From positions 2,604,001 to 2,668,000 of the forward strand of contig NZ_CP094473.1 of the NCBI RefSeq assembly GCF_023347535.1: 64,000 nucleotides of DNA, in the 5' to 3' direction. The translations under genes and the position numbers were made by a program. Origin of the DNA: Faecalibacterium sp. HTF-F. Its GTDB lineage: Bacteria > Bacillota > Clostridia > Oscillospirales > Ruminococcaceae. Of the stretch, positions 8,787 through 16,748 are shown piece after piece (the stretch's first letter is position 1; each line of letters starts with the position of its first letter). The notes under the pieces are model-generated. The model saw only the letters and a list, made by a program, of their open reading frames with translations. It was not told where the DNA came from and did no database searches.

Positions 8787-9325
8787 CAGCCGACGCCCTC
8801 CACCTTCATCAGGCCGTACAGGTAGTAGCGGCTGGAATCATAGGAGATGGTCACACGGTACTGTGCCGCCGGGTCCAGCCCGGAAACAGTGCAGCGGTAG
8901 TTGGTGCCGTCGGTATGGATATAGTAGGTGCTGTCCGGCACATACTCCGCGCCGCCATCCACCTTTTTCCACAGTGCCACCTTGAATTTCTGGGTGCCCT
9001 CGGCGGTGCCGCAGGCCATGATGCTCAGGTTGCCGGACGGCGCAGTGAAATAGTCGGTACTGCGGCTCCAGATGCCGTTGAACACGGCGTACAGGCAGCC
9101 GTCTGCCGTGGCCGCGGCAAACTTGGCAGAGGAGTCTGCGATCCCCTGAATGATCAGCGGGTCGGCGGTCGCATCTGCCCAGCGGGTGGTGTCCTCCTCC
9201 TGCACCTCGTCCGAGGTGCCCGTCACCTTGTGCACGATGCCCTTCAGGACATCCTTGCAGCTGGTCAGCCCCACTGCCAGCAGGACCGCCAGCAGCAGCG
9301 CAATGATCCTTTTTTTCATCTTCAT
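8786..9325 (-). CDS. Predicted lipoprotein, unknown function
   Basis: Begins at ATG 9325 (GAGGAAA 5-6 nt upstream); a GTG 12 nt earlier would overlap this RBS. A short basic N-terminus and hydrophobic core end in the lipobox VGLTSC. The mature part contains Ala/Thr-rich and Tyr-rich beta segments (FKVALWKKVDGG, YRVTISYDSSRYYLYG), with no family I recognise. First gene of a three-gene operon with a DMT transporter and a metallopeptidase, read from the promoter at 9400-9428. Confidence 0.78.
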   Translation of the reverse strand: MKMKKRIIALLLAVLLAVGLTSCKDVLKGIVHKVTGTSDEVQEEDTTRWADATADPLIIQGIADSSAKFAAATADGCLYAVFNGIWSRSTDYFTAPSGNLSIMACGTAEGTQKFKVALWKKVDGGAEYVPDSTYYIHTDGTNYRCTVSGLDPAAQYRVTISYDSSRYYLYGLMKVEGVG

Positions 9326-9399
9326 ACGTTTCCTCACGAAGCAACGCGCTTCTCTTTGCTATTCATCCTTCTGCCCATTTTTCGGACAGATACAATTAT

Positions 9400-9428
9400 A
9401 GTATACCGCATTTCGCCGCACTGCACAA
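9400..9428 (-). promoter_or_regulatory. Promoter of the lipoprotein-DMT-protease operon
   Basis: Minus strand TTGTGC (9423-9428), 17-bp spacer, TATACT (9400-9405); a second TATAAT-like hexamer overlaps. About 75 bp above the first ATG. The TTGTGC hexamer also lies in a weak inverted repeat that could end the upstream GHL10 gene. Confidence 0.65.
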
Positions 9429-9466
9429 GACAGACGGCTTTGTTTTGTGCGGTTTGCCGCCCGATT

Positions 9467-10759
9467 TTACCCTTCTTTGCCGGTCAGCGCCCGCAGCGCA
9501 GCGCATTCGGCAGTGGCCTGCTCCGGTGCGCCCGCACCGAACAGACTGCCATACCGGTACAGCGCCCAGCCGCTCGCGTTCTGACCGCGCAGGTCCTGCA
9601 CCTGCCGGGCCAGCGCATCGCCGGTGCTCCAGCCGCTCACGCTGTCCGGGTTCGCGCCGCCGTCACCCACGCCGATACGGTACGCACCCAAGCCAAAATA
9701 GAGCGCCACGCCCTCTGCGCGCGGGTACGCCAGCCACGCGGGTACGATGTTCTCAAAGGCAAAGCGGGTGCTGCCGCTCTGCAACGTGTAGCCATAGCCC
9801 CAGTAGACCTGCGGACAGAGGTAGTCCACCACCTGCTCTTCGCCGCCTGCGGCCAGCCACGCGGTCACAGCGCTGTACTGGCTGTTGAGATCGTTGTCCG
9901 GATTACCCTGCGGACTGATGCCGAACCGCAAAGTCGGGTCTGCGGCTTTTACCGTGTCGTGCACCGCCTTTACCAGTGCAGTCACATTCTGCTGCCGCCA
10001 CGCGGCAAGGTCCACCGCACCGCTGGCCGCAAACTGCACCGCGTCGATGCTTTCCTCGGTGGTGGGGTAAAAGTAATCGTCAAAGTGGATGCCATCCACC
10101 GCATAGTTCTGCAAAAGTTCCGCCACGCCCTGCACCACATAATCCGCAGCGGCAGGCTCTGCCGGGTTCAGGTACAGCCCGTCGCCCACCGCACACACCC
10201 ACTCCGGATGGGTGTTGGCAAGGTTATTCTCCGCAAGGCTGGGCGGCATGGCGGCAGAGGACCGCAGCCGGTAGGGATTCAGCCATGCTTCCACCGAGAG
10301 TCCCCGCCCGTGGGCCTCCTGCAGGAGGATGTCCAGCGGGTCAAAGCCGGGGTCTGCCCCCTGCACCCCGGTGCACAGGTGGCTCCATGGGAACAGACTG
10401 CTGCGGTACAACGCGTCCCCGAAGGGCCGCACCTGCGCCAGCACCGTGTTCAGCCCAAGGCCCGCACAATCGTCCAGCATCTGTGCGCACCCGGCGCGGA
10501 AGGTGTCTGCCGTGGAGAAATCCAGCAGCGCCCATTCCAGATAGCTGATCCACACAGCCCGCCACTCGCCTGCAGGCAGGGCCGGGTTGTTAACGTTTTG
10601 TTGTTGTTTTCCTGTTTTATCCTGTTCGGAAAGCTCTTTGCGGCGCAGACACAGCCCCGCGCCCACGCAGGCGGCGGCACCGGCCCCCAGCAAAAAGCTG
10701 CGCCGACCAAAGCGGCGCGGCTCCACTTCCGTTTTTTTCGACCTGCGCCGCTGGGTCAC
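9467..10759 (-). CDS. Glycoside hydrolase-like (GHL10/DUF187) exported protein
   Basis: 430 residues. After a basic N-terminus with a twin-arginine-like GRRSFLLGAG (18-27) and a hydrophobic segment comes a TIM-barrel domain with GEWRAVWISYLEW, LNTVLAQVRPFGDALY, AWLNPYR, YAVDGIHFDDYFYP and FGISPQGNPDND, which is the layout of GHL10 (YngK-like) proteins. The family is thought to act on cell-wall or polysaccharide substrates; catalytic residues are not proven. The GTG start overlaps the upstream stop by 4 bp (GTGA) with AGGAGGAGA as RBS, so it is coupled to the membrane protein gene before it. Confidence 0.85.
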   Translation of the reverse strand: MTQRRRSKKTEVEPRRFGRRSFLLGAGAAACVGAGLCLRRKELSEQDKTGKQQQNVNNPALPAGEWRAVWISYLEWALLDFSTADTFRAGCAQMLDDCAGLGLNTVLAQVRPFGDALYRSSLFPWSHLCTGVQGADPGFDPLDILLQEAHGRGLSVEAWLNPYRLRSSAAMPPSLAENNLANTHPEWVCAVGDGLYLNPAEPAAADYVVQGVAELLQNYAVDGIHFDDYFYPTTEESIDAVQFAASGAVDLAAWRQQNVTALVKAVHDTVKAADPTLRFGISPQGNPDNDLNSQYSAVTAWLAAGGEEQVVDYLCPQVYWGYGYTLQSGSTRFAFENIVPAWLAYPRAEGVALYFGLGAYRIGVGDGGANPDSVSGWSTGDALARQVQDLRGQNASGWALYRYGSLFGAGAPEQATAECAALRALTGKEG

Positions 10760-11256
10760 AGGGTCTCCTCCTGAGTCTTATACAGGGTCAGCGCCGCCCA
10801 GCCCCGGGCACAGGCCAGCAGCACGAACATGATGTTCGTCCAGAAGGCAAGGCCGCTCATGCCCGCATAGCGGGTCAGCAGCCAGAACAAAAGCCGCAGC
10901 GCCTCCGAAATGCATACCAGCTGCAGCGGGCGCTGGATGGGCTTTCCGTGGCTGTACTCAATGGCAAGGAGGCCGGGCCACACCAGCGCCGAGCACAGGT
11001 CGCCCGCCCAGCCGCCTGCCGCCAGCTTGCTGAGCATCAGCAGCACGAACACCAGCGTGTAATTGCGCTTATCCTTGGCCGGTGCCCCTTTCTGCGCCGC
11101 CAGGAACAGTACTGCGATACCGGTGATGCAGAACACGATCAGTTCCAGCCCCGAAAAATCCATGCCGCTCAGCACGGCAAAGCCGCCCAGCATGGACACT
11201 GCCGCTGCCGCCAGCAGGAAAAAGTACCAGGTCTTGCGTGTGAATTTGAGCTTCAT
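10756..11256 (-). CDS. Small integral membrane protein, unknown
   Basis: 166 residues with four to five hydrophobic segments and no recognised motif. ATG 11256 has GGGAGGAA upstream. Its stop overlaps the GTG of the GHL10 gene, so the pair forms one transcription unit from an extended -10 promoter at 11319-11324. Confidence 0.7.
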   Translation of the reverse strand: MKLKFTRKTWYFFLLAAAAVSMLGGFAVLSGMDFSGLELIVFCITGIAVLFLAAQKGAPAKDKRNYTLVFVLLMLSKLAAGGWAGDLCSALVWPGLLAIEYSHGKPIQRPLQLVCISEALRLLFWLLTRYAGMSGLAFWTNIMFVLLACARGWAALTLYKTQEETL

Positions 11257-11318
11257 TGCGTTCCTCCCGCCCGCAGCAGAGTGCAGGCTCCTGACAAAAT
11301 TTTCAAAGAATTAAAAAT

Positions 11319-11353
11319 ATTATAGCACAAATGGATGCGAGTTGTGTTACAAT
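11319..11353. promoter_or_regulatory. Divergent extended -10 promoters
   Basis: Minus strand: TATAAT at 11319-11324 preceded by TGc, driving 11256-9467. Plus strand: TACAAT at 11348-11353 preceded by TGt, driving 11380-11799. No good -35 is visible for either. Confidence 0.5.
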
Positions 11354-11379
11354 AAGAAAAACTCTTTGGGAGGATCTTC

Positions 11380-11799
11380 ATGAACACTGCTGTTTCCATC
11401 GTCCTGCTTGCCGCCGTGCTGGGCGTGATCGTTTTTCTGCTCTCCCGGCGCGAGAACGGCCGCCGCAGCCAGTATGGGCCCTCCGGTCTGTCGGAGTTCC
11501 GCACCGACCTGCCCCTTGACGAATGCTTTGACCGTCTGGACGAGCACCCGGACACGGACGAGTTTTTGTATGAGTGCCGCCGGGAAAAGGACGGAGGGTT
11601 CCTTTTGCACCTGACATTGCACCAGCCCACCCAGCAGCCGCTGGATACCCTGTACTCCCTGCGGCTGGACCCGGGCCGTCAGACTGTTGTGACCCTGATC
11701 TTCATTCGCGAGGCCTTTGGCTACAAGGAGCCGCTGTTCCCGCAGGAGATGCTGGACAAATTCATGCAGCAAAAGCTGGCAGCCCACCGCACAAAATAA
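11380..11799 (+). CDS. Membrane-anchored small protein, unknown
   Basis: 139 residues: a single N-terminal membrane segment (AVSIVLLAAVLGVIVFLL) followed by a cytoplasmic or extracellular alpha/beta domain of ~115 residues without a family I recognise. The start has GGGAGGA 6 nt upstream. It stands alone between its own promoter and the tRNA gene. Confidence 0.7.
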   Translation: MNTAVSIVLLAAVLGVIVFLLSRRENGRRSQYGPSGLSEFRTDLPLDECFDRLDEHPDTDEFLYECRREKDGGFLLHLTLHQPTQQPLDTLYSLRLDPGRQTVVTLIFIREAFGYKEPLFPQEMLDKFMQQKLAAHRTK

Positions 11800-11837
11800 A
11801 CTTTTGCGGCAAAACGCTTTTCATTTTGCGCTGAATT

Positions 11838-11846
11838 TGGTATACT
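11838..11846 (+). promoter_or_regulatory. tRNA promoter (-10)
   Basis: TATACT at 11841-11846 with TGg before it; TTTTCA 17 bp upstream is a weak -35. TGGTATAC is directly repeated here (11838-11853). Confidence 0.5.
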
Positions 11847-11872
11847 GGTATACGCCGCAGCGCAGAATATGC

Positions 11873-11946
11873 GGGCTAGTAGCTCAGTTGGTCAGAGCTG
11901 GCGGCTCATAACCGCTTGGTCCCGGGTTCAAGTCCTGGCTGGCCCA
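11873..11946 (+). tRNA. tRNA with CAU anticodon (tRNA-Met, elongator-like; tRNA-Ile2 possible)
   Basis: 74 nt cloverleaf: acceptor GGGCTAG/CTGGCCC, D arm GCTC...GAGC, anticodon stem GGCGG/CCGCT around loop CTCATAA, T arm CCGGG-TTCAAGT-CCTGG, discriminator A. CCA is not encoded. CAU can be read as elongator Met or, if modified by TilS lysidine synthase, as Ile (AUA); I favour Met but cannot separate them by eye. An integrase remnant lies just downstream, so this tRNA is likely an integration site. Confidence 0.9.
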
Positions 11947-11950
11947 TAGA

Positions 11951-11985
11951 AAAAAGCACGAGATTTTGCTCTCGTGCTTTTCTTT
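11951..11985 (+). terminator. Intrinsic terminator after the tRNA
   Basis: AGCACGAGA / TCTCGTGCT (11955-11963 / 11970-11978) with a 6-nt loop, flanked by A and T runs on both sides, so it can also stop minus-strand reads from the integrase remnant. Confidence 0.85.
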
Positions 11986-12002
11986 TTGCATGAATAGGCG
12001 CT

Positions 12003-12209
12003 TTACTTGTACAATTCTTTGCTCATCTGTTTGCGAATCTCTTTGCGCCGCGTGTCATAAACCTGCGTGTAAATTGCAAGGGTCGTACTGGGCTGTGCGT
12101 GTCCGGCTTCTGCGGCCACCGTTGCCACACCGATATTGGGATTGGACAGCAGGATGCTCACGAAGGTGTGCCGGAACATATGCGGATGGATTTTCTCGAT
12201 TAGGGGTAC
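12003..12209 (-). pseudogene. Tyrosine recombinase (integrase), C-terminal stub
   Basis: The last ~68 codons of a phage/ICE-type integrase are readable on the minus strand. HPHMFRHTF holds the HxxR box, GHAQPSTTLAIYTQV holds the following His and the catalytic Tyr, and the frame ends in KELYK then TAA at 12003. Upstream of 12209 the frame closes at once with a stop and homology ends, so the catalytic N-terminal half is gone. An integrase with its 3' end against a tRNA is the normal layout at one end of an integrated element. Confidence 0.85.
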
Positions 12210-12375
12210 ATATCACAGAGCACATGATACGCTGGCCATTTTTGTTTGCCCCCATTGCGGCAGATCCTGCTTTCTGCCGCAAATTGCATCAGATCCCGCC
12301 GTTTGCTCAATGAGTATTTCCCGCCGTCCCGTTATACTGGGAGGGAAATGGAATTAAACGATGGAGGAACAGACC

Positions 12376-13245
12376 ATGAAATACGGTGTCATCGATGTGG
12401 GTGGCGGCCTGCGGGGCATTTACGGCGCTGGCGTGCTGGACCGCTGCCTGGAGGAGGACCTCCGCTTCGATCTCTGCATCGGCGTTTCGGCGGGCAGCGC
12501 CAATATGACGTCCTATCTGGCAGGCCAGCATGGGCGGAACAAGCCCTTTTACGATGAATACTCCTTCCGCAGGGAGTACATGAGCGTGCACAACCTCATC
12601 CGCAAGCACTCCTATCTCGATCTGGGCTATGTCTACGGCACCCTCAGCAATGCAGGCGGCGAGAATCCGCTGGATTACGCGGCGCTTGCCCGCAGCCCGG
12701 CAGAGCTCTACGTGGTGGCCGCTAATGCACAGAACGGCGAGGCGCAGTATTTCACCAAGGCAGACCTCCACCCGGACGACTACCGCATCCTCATGGCGTC
12801 CTGCTGCATCCCGGTCATCGACCAGCCCTGCGTCATCGACGGCGTGCCTTATTTTGATGGCGGCCTGGCCGACCCCGTCCCGCTGGAATGGGCCTTTGCC
12901 CACGGCTGCGACCGGGTGGCTCTCATCCTGACCAAGCCCATCGGGCTGGTGAGTAGTAATGCCCGGGACGAGCATCTGGCACACCTGCTGCAGTCGCATT
13001 ACCCCGCTGCAGCCGAGGGGCTGCGCCGCCGGGCATGGCGGTACAACACGGCTGTCCAGCGGGCGCGGGAGCTGGAGCGACAGGGCCTTGTCTGCATCAT
13101 CGCCCCGGACAGCACCGAGGGAATGTCCACCCTGACCAAGAACCGCGCCGGCCTTGAAAAAATGTACGCCAAAGGCAAACAGGACGCCGAAGCGCTGGTG
13201 TGGTGGATGCAAAACACCAAACAAGATGAATCGGTGGGCACCTAG
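12376..13245 (+). CDS. Patatin-like phospholipase
   Basis: 289 residues from ATG 12376, chosen because GGAGGA at 12363-12368 is correctly spaced; an ATG at 12361 would put this RBS in the coding region. Family features: oxyanion-hole glycine run VGGGLRG (8-14), nucleophile elbow GVSAG (Ser38) and the catalytic Asp in DGGLADP (161-167). Patatins are serine/aspartate dyad acyl hydrolases. The YjjU-like bacterial branch is most similar in layout; substrate not known. It sits alone between the integrase stub and a decayed regulatory region. Confidence 0.87.
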   Translation: MKYGVIDVGGGLRGIYGAGVLDRCLEEDLRFDLCIGVSAGSANMTSYLAGQHGRNKPFYDEYSFRREYMSVHNLIRKHSYLDLGYVYGTLSNAGGENPLDYAALARSPAELYVVAANAQNGEAQYFTKADLHPDDYRILMASCCIPVIDQPCVIDGVPYFDGGLADPVPLEWAFAHGCDRVALILTKPIGLVSSNARDEHLAHLLQSHYPAAAEGLRRRAWRYNTAVQRARELERQGLVCIIAPDSTEGMSTLTKNRAGLEKMYAKGKQDAEALVWWMQNTKQDESVGT

Positions 13246-13267
13246 AGATGAAACCCGTTCACTTCTC

Positions 13268-13314
13268 TTGACAATATCCGCCCCGGACATAATATCCGCC
13301 CCGGACATTATAAT
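13268..13314 (+). promoter_or_regulatory. Consensus promoter with an exact 18-bp duplication in the spacer
   Basis: TTGACA (13268-13273) and TATAAT (13309-13314) are both perfect, but 35 bp apart. The spacer consists of two identical 18-bp units (13273-13290, 13291-13308), each with the dyad TCCG-CCC-CGGA. Removing one unit gives exactly 17 bp. As it stands the promoter should be inactive. Confidence 0.75.
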
Positions 13315-13340
13315 ATGATATGTACATACAGACAAAGGAA

Positions 13341-13369
13341 CCTGGAGCGGTATCGCTCTGGGCTTTTTT
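13341..13369 (+). terminator. Intrinsic terminator close behind the duplicated promoter
   Basis: CCTGGAGCG / CGCTCTGGG stem (with G-U pairs), 4-nt loop, then CTTTTTT. A transcript from the -10 at 13309 would be only about 50 nt, so the unit could make a small RNA or be a leader whose gene was lost. Confidence 0.6.
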
Positions 13370-13381
13370 GCATTTTGTTGT

Positions 13382-13416
13382 TCTGCTGCGGACAGATAGA
13401 GGGGGTCCGCAGCAGA
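13382..13416. other. 12-bp perfect inverted repeat in a gene-free stretch (13246-13599)
   Basis: TCTGCTGCGGAC / GTCCGCAGCAGA with an 11-nt loop and no T run. Apart from this, the duplicated promoter and two terminators, I see no gene in 13246-13599. Confidence 0.55.
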
Positions 13417-13536
13417 GGATAGGAAACATCAGTCGGCCCGCCGCAGCGGAAACGTGTCCGCCGGGCAGGGTAAAAATGGAAAAGGGGCGTTTCAGTAGGA
13501 ATGTCAAAAAGTGTCGGATGCAGTTCATGACAAACA

Positions 13537-13587
13537 AAAGGCATCTGCAGCGGTTTCGGTCAACGAAACAGCGCCGCAGATGCCTTT
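13537..13587. terminator. Terminator of the opp operon (bidirectional)
   Basis: AAAGGCATCTGC / GCAGATGCCTTT outer stem with an inner GTTTCG/CGAAAC stem, T-rich flank on the minus side. It follows the oppF stop. Confidence 0.8.
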
Positions 13588-13599
13588 CTCATTTTGTTC

Positions 13600-14532
13600 T
13601 TATCTGCACCACTTGGCAAACTCTTCGTCGGTGCACTTGACATAGTGGCTGCCGCTCACAAGGTGATCGGTGCCCTTATTGTAGTCGATGCCGGAAGATG
13701 CGTAGTCGTAGGTCTCAGCCACGCGGCGTTTTTCCACCACCGGGTTCGGCAGCGGGATGGCCGACAGCAGGCTGCGGGTGTAGGGATGGATGGGGTTCTC
13801 GAAGATTTCTTCAGTGGTACCCGTCTCCAGCAGGTGACCCAGATGCAGCACGCCGATGCGGTCCGAAATGTACTTGACCATGGAAAGGTCATGCGCGATG
13901 AACAGGTAGGCCGTGCCGGTCTCCTGCTGGATATCCTTCATCAGGTTGACCACCTGTGCCTGAATGGACACATCCAGCGCCGAGATGCACTCATCTGCGA
14001 TGATGAGCTTGGGGTTCATGATGAGGGCACGGGCAATGCCCACGCGCTGGCGCTGGCCGCCGGAGAACTGGTGGGGATAGCGCTCAGCATGTTCAGGCGC
14101 AAGGCCCACCTTGGCCAGAATTTTCTCCACCTTTTCGCGGCGCTCTTCGCGGGTCTTGTACATGTGGTGGATGTCCAGACCCTCGCCGATGATATCCTCC
14201 ACCTTTTTGCGGGGGTTCAGGGACGCCATGGGGTCCTGAAAGATCATCTGCATCTGGGTGCGCAGGGTGTTGTTCTGGCTGTGGTTCAGCCTGCCGCTGA
14301 TATCCTGCCCCTCAAAGGTGATCTTGCCGGCAGTGGGGTCATACAGGCGGATGACGCTGCGGCCGATGGTGGACTTGCCGGAACCGGACTCGCCCACCAG
14401 ACCATAGGTCTCGCCGGGATAGATCTCAAAGCTGACATTGTCCACAGCCTTGACGGTATAGCTCTTGCTCACGCGGAAATACTGCTTCAGGCCCTCGACC
14501 TTCAGCAGCGGAGCAGCATTCTGTCCTGCCAT
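13600..14532 (-). CDS. oppF: Oligopeptide ABC transporter ATP-binding protein OppF
   Basis: 310 residues. ABC ATPase with Walker [10 protein letters not shown] (47-55), signature FSGGQRQR (156-163), Walker B ending ADEC (179-182) and the C-terminal oligopeptide-transporter extension with PHPYTRSLLSAIPLPNP-type sequence. The usual DEP of this family reads DEC here, an unusual but probably tolerated change. It pairs with OppD to power peptide import. The ATG follows the oppD TAA with no gap. Last gene of oppABCDF. Confidence 0.93.
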   Translation of the reverse strand: MAGQNAAPLLKVEGLKQYFRVSKSYTVKAVDNVSFEIYPGETYGLVGESGSGKSTIGRSVIRLYDPTAGKITFEGQDISGRLNHSQNNTLRTQMQMIFQDPMASLNPRKKVEDIIGEGLDIHHMYKTREERREKVEKILAKVGLAPEHAERYPHQFSGGQRQRVGIARALIMNPKLIIADECISALDVSIQAQVVNLMKDIQQETGTAYLFIAHDLSMVKYISDRIGVLHLGHLLETGTTEEIFENPIHPYTRSLLSAIPLPNPVVEKRRVAETYDYASSGIDYNKGTDHLVSGSHYVKCTDEEFAKWCR

Positions 14533-15630
14533 TTATTCCGCCTCCTTGATCTTTTCTGCCTCGGCACGCATGCGGGCGATGCGCTGAGCAAGCTCAGGCG
14601 GCATGTCCACCTTGGGTGCGCGGGGGTCCAGCAGCCATGTAGCTGCATAGTGGGTGTCGCTGATCTTGAACATGGGCGGGTCCACTTCGTCGTCGATGTT
14701 CAGGGCATAATGGTTGCGCGGCGCAAAGGCATCGCCCTGCTTCTCATGCAGCAGGTTCGGCGGCGAACCCGGAATGGTGTACAGACGGTCGTCTGCGGTG
14801 TCCAGATCGGGCATGGCGGAAAGCAGACCCCATGTGTAGGGGTGGCGCGGCTCGTAGAAGATCTCGTCGATGGTGCCGGTCTCTACGATCTTGCCCGCGT
14901 ACATCACGTCCACATAATCGGCCACCTTTGCCACAACGCCCAGATCGTGGGTGATGTAAATGACCGAGATGCCGCGCTCACGCTGGATGCTGCGGATCAG
15001 CTCCAGAATTTTGGCCTGAATGGTCACATCCAGTGCCGTGGTGGGCTCGTCACAGATCAGCAGATCGGGGTCGCAGGCCAGTGCAATGGCAATGACCACG
15101 CGCTGGCGCATACCGCCGGACAGCTGGTGCGGGTAGCTCTTCATGCGCTTTTCGGCATCGGTGATGCCCACCTCTTCCAGCAGCTGCACAGCCTTTTTGT
15201 AGGCGGCATCCTTGGGCATCTTGTAGTGCCACAGCATGCCCTCCATGATCTGCTTGCCGATGGGCATGGTGGGGTCAAGGCTGGTCATGGGGTCCTGAAA
15301 CACCATGGCGATGCGCTTGCCGTTGATGTGGCGGCGGATCCACTTTTTGTCCTTCTGCAGCAGGTCCACCGTCTCGGGGCTGCCGTCGGCGTGATGGTAG
15401 CTGAACTGGATGGAGCCGCTGTTCACAATGGCGTTCTGTGCCAGAATGCCCATGGCGGCCTTCATGGTGACGGACTTGCCGGAGCCGGATTCGCCCACCA
15501 GCGCCACCGTTTCACCCTTGTACAGGTCGATGTTCACGCCGCGGATGGCGTGCACCGGGCCTGCGGTGGTCTTAAAGGTGATATCAAGGTCTCGCACCGA
15601 CAAGACCTGTTCTTTTTTCTTTTCAGGCAT
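14533..15630 (-). CDS. oppD: Oligopeptide ABC transporter ATP-binding protein OppD
   Basis: 365 residues with Walker A GESGSGKS, signature LSGGMRQR, Walker [13 protein letters not shown] and the [13 protein letters not shown]-terminal extension of the OppD/DppD group. It forms the ATPase heterodimer with OppF on the membrane. ATG 15630 lies 13 bp after the oppC stop, within the operon. Confidence 0.93.
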   Translation of the reverse strand: MPEKKKEQVLSVRDLDITFKTTAGPVHAIRGVNIDLYKGETVALVGESGSGKSVTMKAAMGILAQNAIVNSGSIQFSYHHADGSPETVDLLQKDKKWIRRHINGKRIAMVFQDPMTSLDPTMPIGKQIMEGMLWHYKMPKDAAYKKAVQLLEEVGITDAEKRMKSYPHQLSGGMRQRVVIAIALACDPDLLICDEPTTALDVTIQAKILELIRSIQRERGISVIYITHDLGVVAKVADYVDVMYAGKIVETGTIDEIFYEPRHPYTWGLLSAMPDLDTADDRLYTIPGSPPNLLHEKQGDAFAPRNHYALNIDDEVDPPMFKISDTHYAATWLLDPRAPKVDMPPELAQRIARMRAEAEKIKEAE

Positions 15631-15643
15631 GGGGTGTTCCTCC

Positions 15644-16747
15644 TTACATACTCTTCATCTTGGGGTCCAGAGCCTCGCGCAGGCCGTCGGCCACGAGGTT
15701 GAAGCTCATCATCAGCAGACTCATGACCACCATCGGCGGGATGATCTGATAAGGATGGGTGGTAAAGCTGTTGTACAGCTCGCTGATCAGAGAACCCAGC
15801 GAGCACTGCGGCACCGGGATGCCCAGACCCACAAAGGACAGGAATGCCTCGGTGAAAATTGCGGTGGGGATACTGAACATGACCTGCGTGATGATGGGTC
15901 CGATGATGTTGGGCAGCACTTCCTTGAAGATGATAAAGAAGCTGCCTGCGCCCAGCGTGCGGGAAGCCAGCACGAACTCCTGATCCTTCAGCTTGAGCAT
16001 CTCAGCGCGGGCAATGCGGCTCATGCCCACCCACTCGGTGAGCATCAGGGCAAAGATAATGGTGATCATGCCGGGCTTGAGCACCAGCAGAAGCAGCGTG
16101 ACGATCACCAGACGGGGGATGCCGTTGGCAACTTCCAGAAAACGCTGCATCATCATATCCACTTTGCCGCCAAAGTAGCCGGAGATCAGGCCGTAGCTCA
16201 TGCCGATGACCATATCGATGATGGCAGCGGCAACCGCGATGATCAGGGACACGCGGGCACCCTCCCAGGTACGGGTCCAGATATCGCGGCCATAGGTGTC
16301 GCTGCCGAACCAGTAGTAGACATCCTCCTTGCCCTTTTCCACATAGGCATTGACCGTCTTGGAACCGGTGGTGGTGCTCATTTTCTCGTCACCGTTGAAG
16401 ATGCCGAAGTTTTCCAGCACCTGCACGCGGGGCGCAAAGTTTTTCTGGCTCAGCTCCTGACCGGAGTAGGTATACTCGTTCATGCCGGGGCCAAATGCCG
16501 CCAGCAGCACGATAAAGACAACGAGGATCAGGCCGAGCACCGCGCTCTTTTTGCGGAAGAAGCGCACCCGCACATCCTTCCAGAAGCTCTGTGCGGCAAA
16601 GTTCGAGTCCATTGCGATCTCTGCGTCGTTATGCTTGAGCGCAAAGTCCTTCTCGTTGAAGGTATGCTCGGAATACATGGTATCCACTGCGCTGACGATG
16701 GCATCAGCCGTGGCTTCACCGCCCAGGTGAATCGCTTTTTCTGCCAT
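15644..16747 (-). CDS. oppC: Oligopeptide ABC transporter permease OppC
   Basis: 367 residues from ATG 16747 (AAGGGGG ~9 nt upstream); an in-frame start 78 nt earlier lies inside oppB and has no RBS. One N-terminal membrane segment, a large external loop (~95-195), then five segments with the binding-protein-dependent permease loop EWVGMSRIARAEMLKLKDQEFV. The N-terminal ~70-residue extension before the first membrane segment is longer than in E. coli OppC. Confidence 0.9.
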   Translation of the reverse strand: MAEKAIHLGGEATADAIVSAVDTMYSEHTFNEKDFALKHNDAEIAMDSNFAAQSFWKDVRVRFFRKKSAVLGLILVVFIVLLAAFGPGMNEYTYSGQELSQKNFAPRVQVLENFGIFNGDEKMSTTTGSKTVNAYVEKGKEDVYYWFGSDTYGRDIWTRTWEGARVSLIIAVAAAIIDMVIGMSYGLISGYFGGKVDMMMQRFLEVANGIPRLVIVTLLLLVLKPGMITIIFALMLTEWVGMSRIARAEMLKLKDQEFVLASRTLGAGSFFIIFKEVLPNIIGPIITQVMFSIPTAIFTEAFLSFVGLGIPVPQCSLGSLISELYNSFTTHPYQIIPPMVVMSLLMMSFNLVADGLREALDPKMKSM

Positions 16748-16748
16748 A

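Noticed and set aside
12307..13335. 342-codon minus-strand frame opposite the patatin gene
   Set aside because: Patatin catalytic motifs and RBS are on the plus strand; the minus frame has none and starts in the duplicated promoter spacer.
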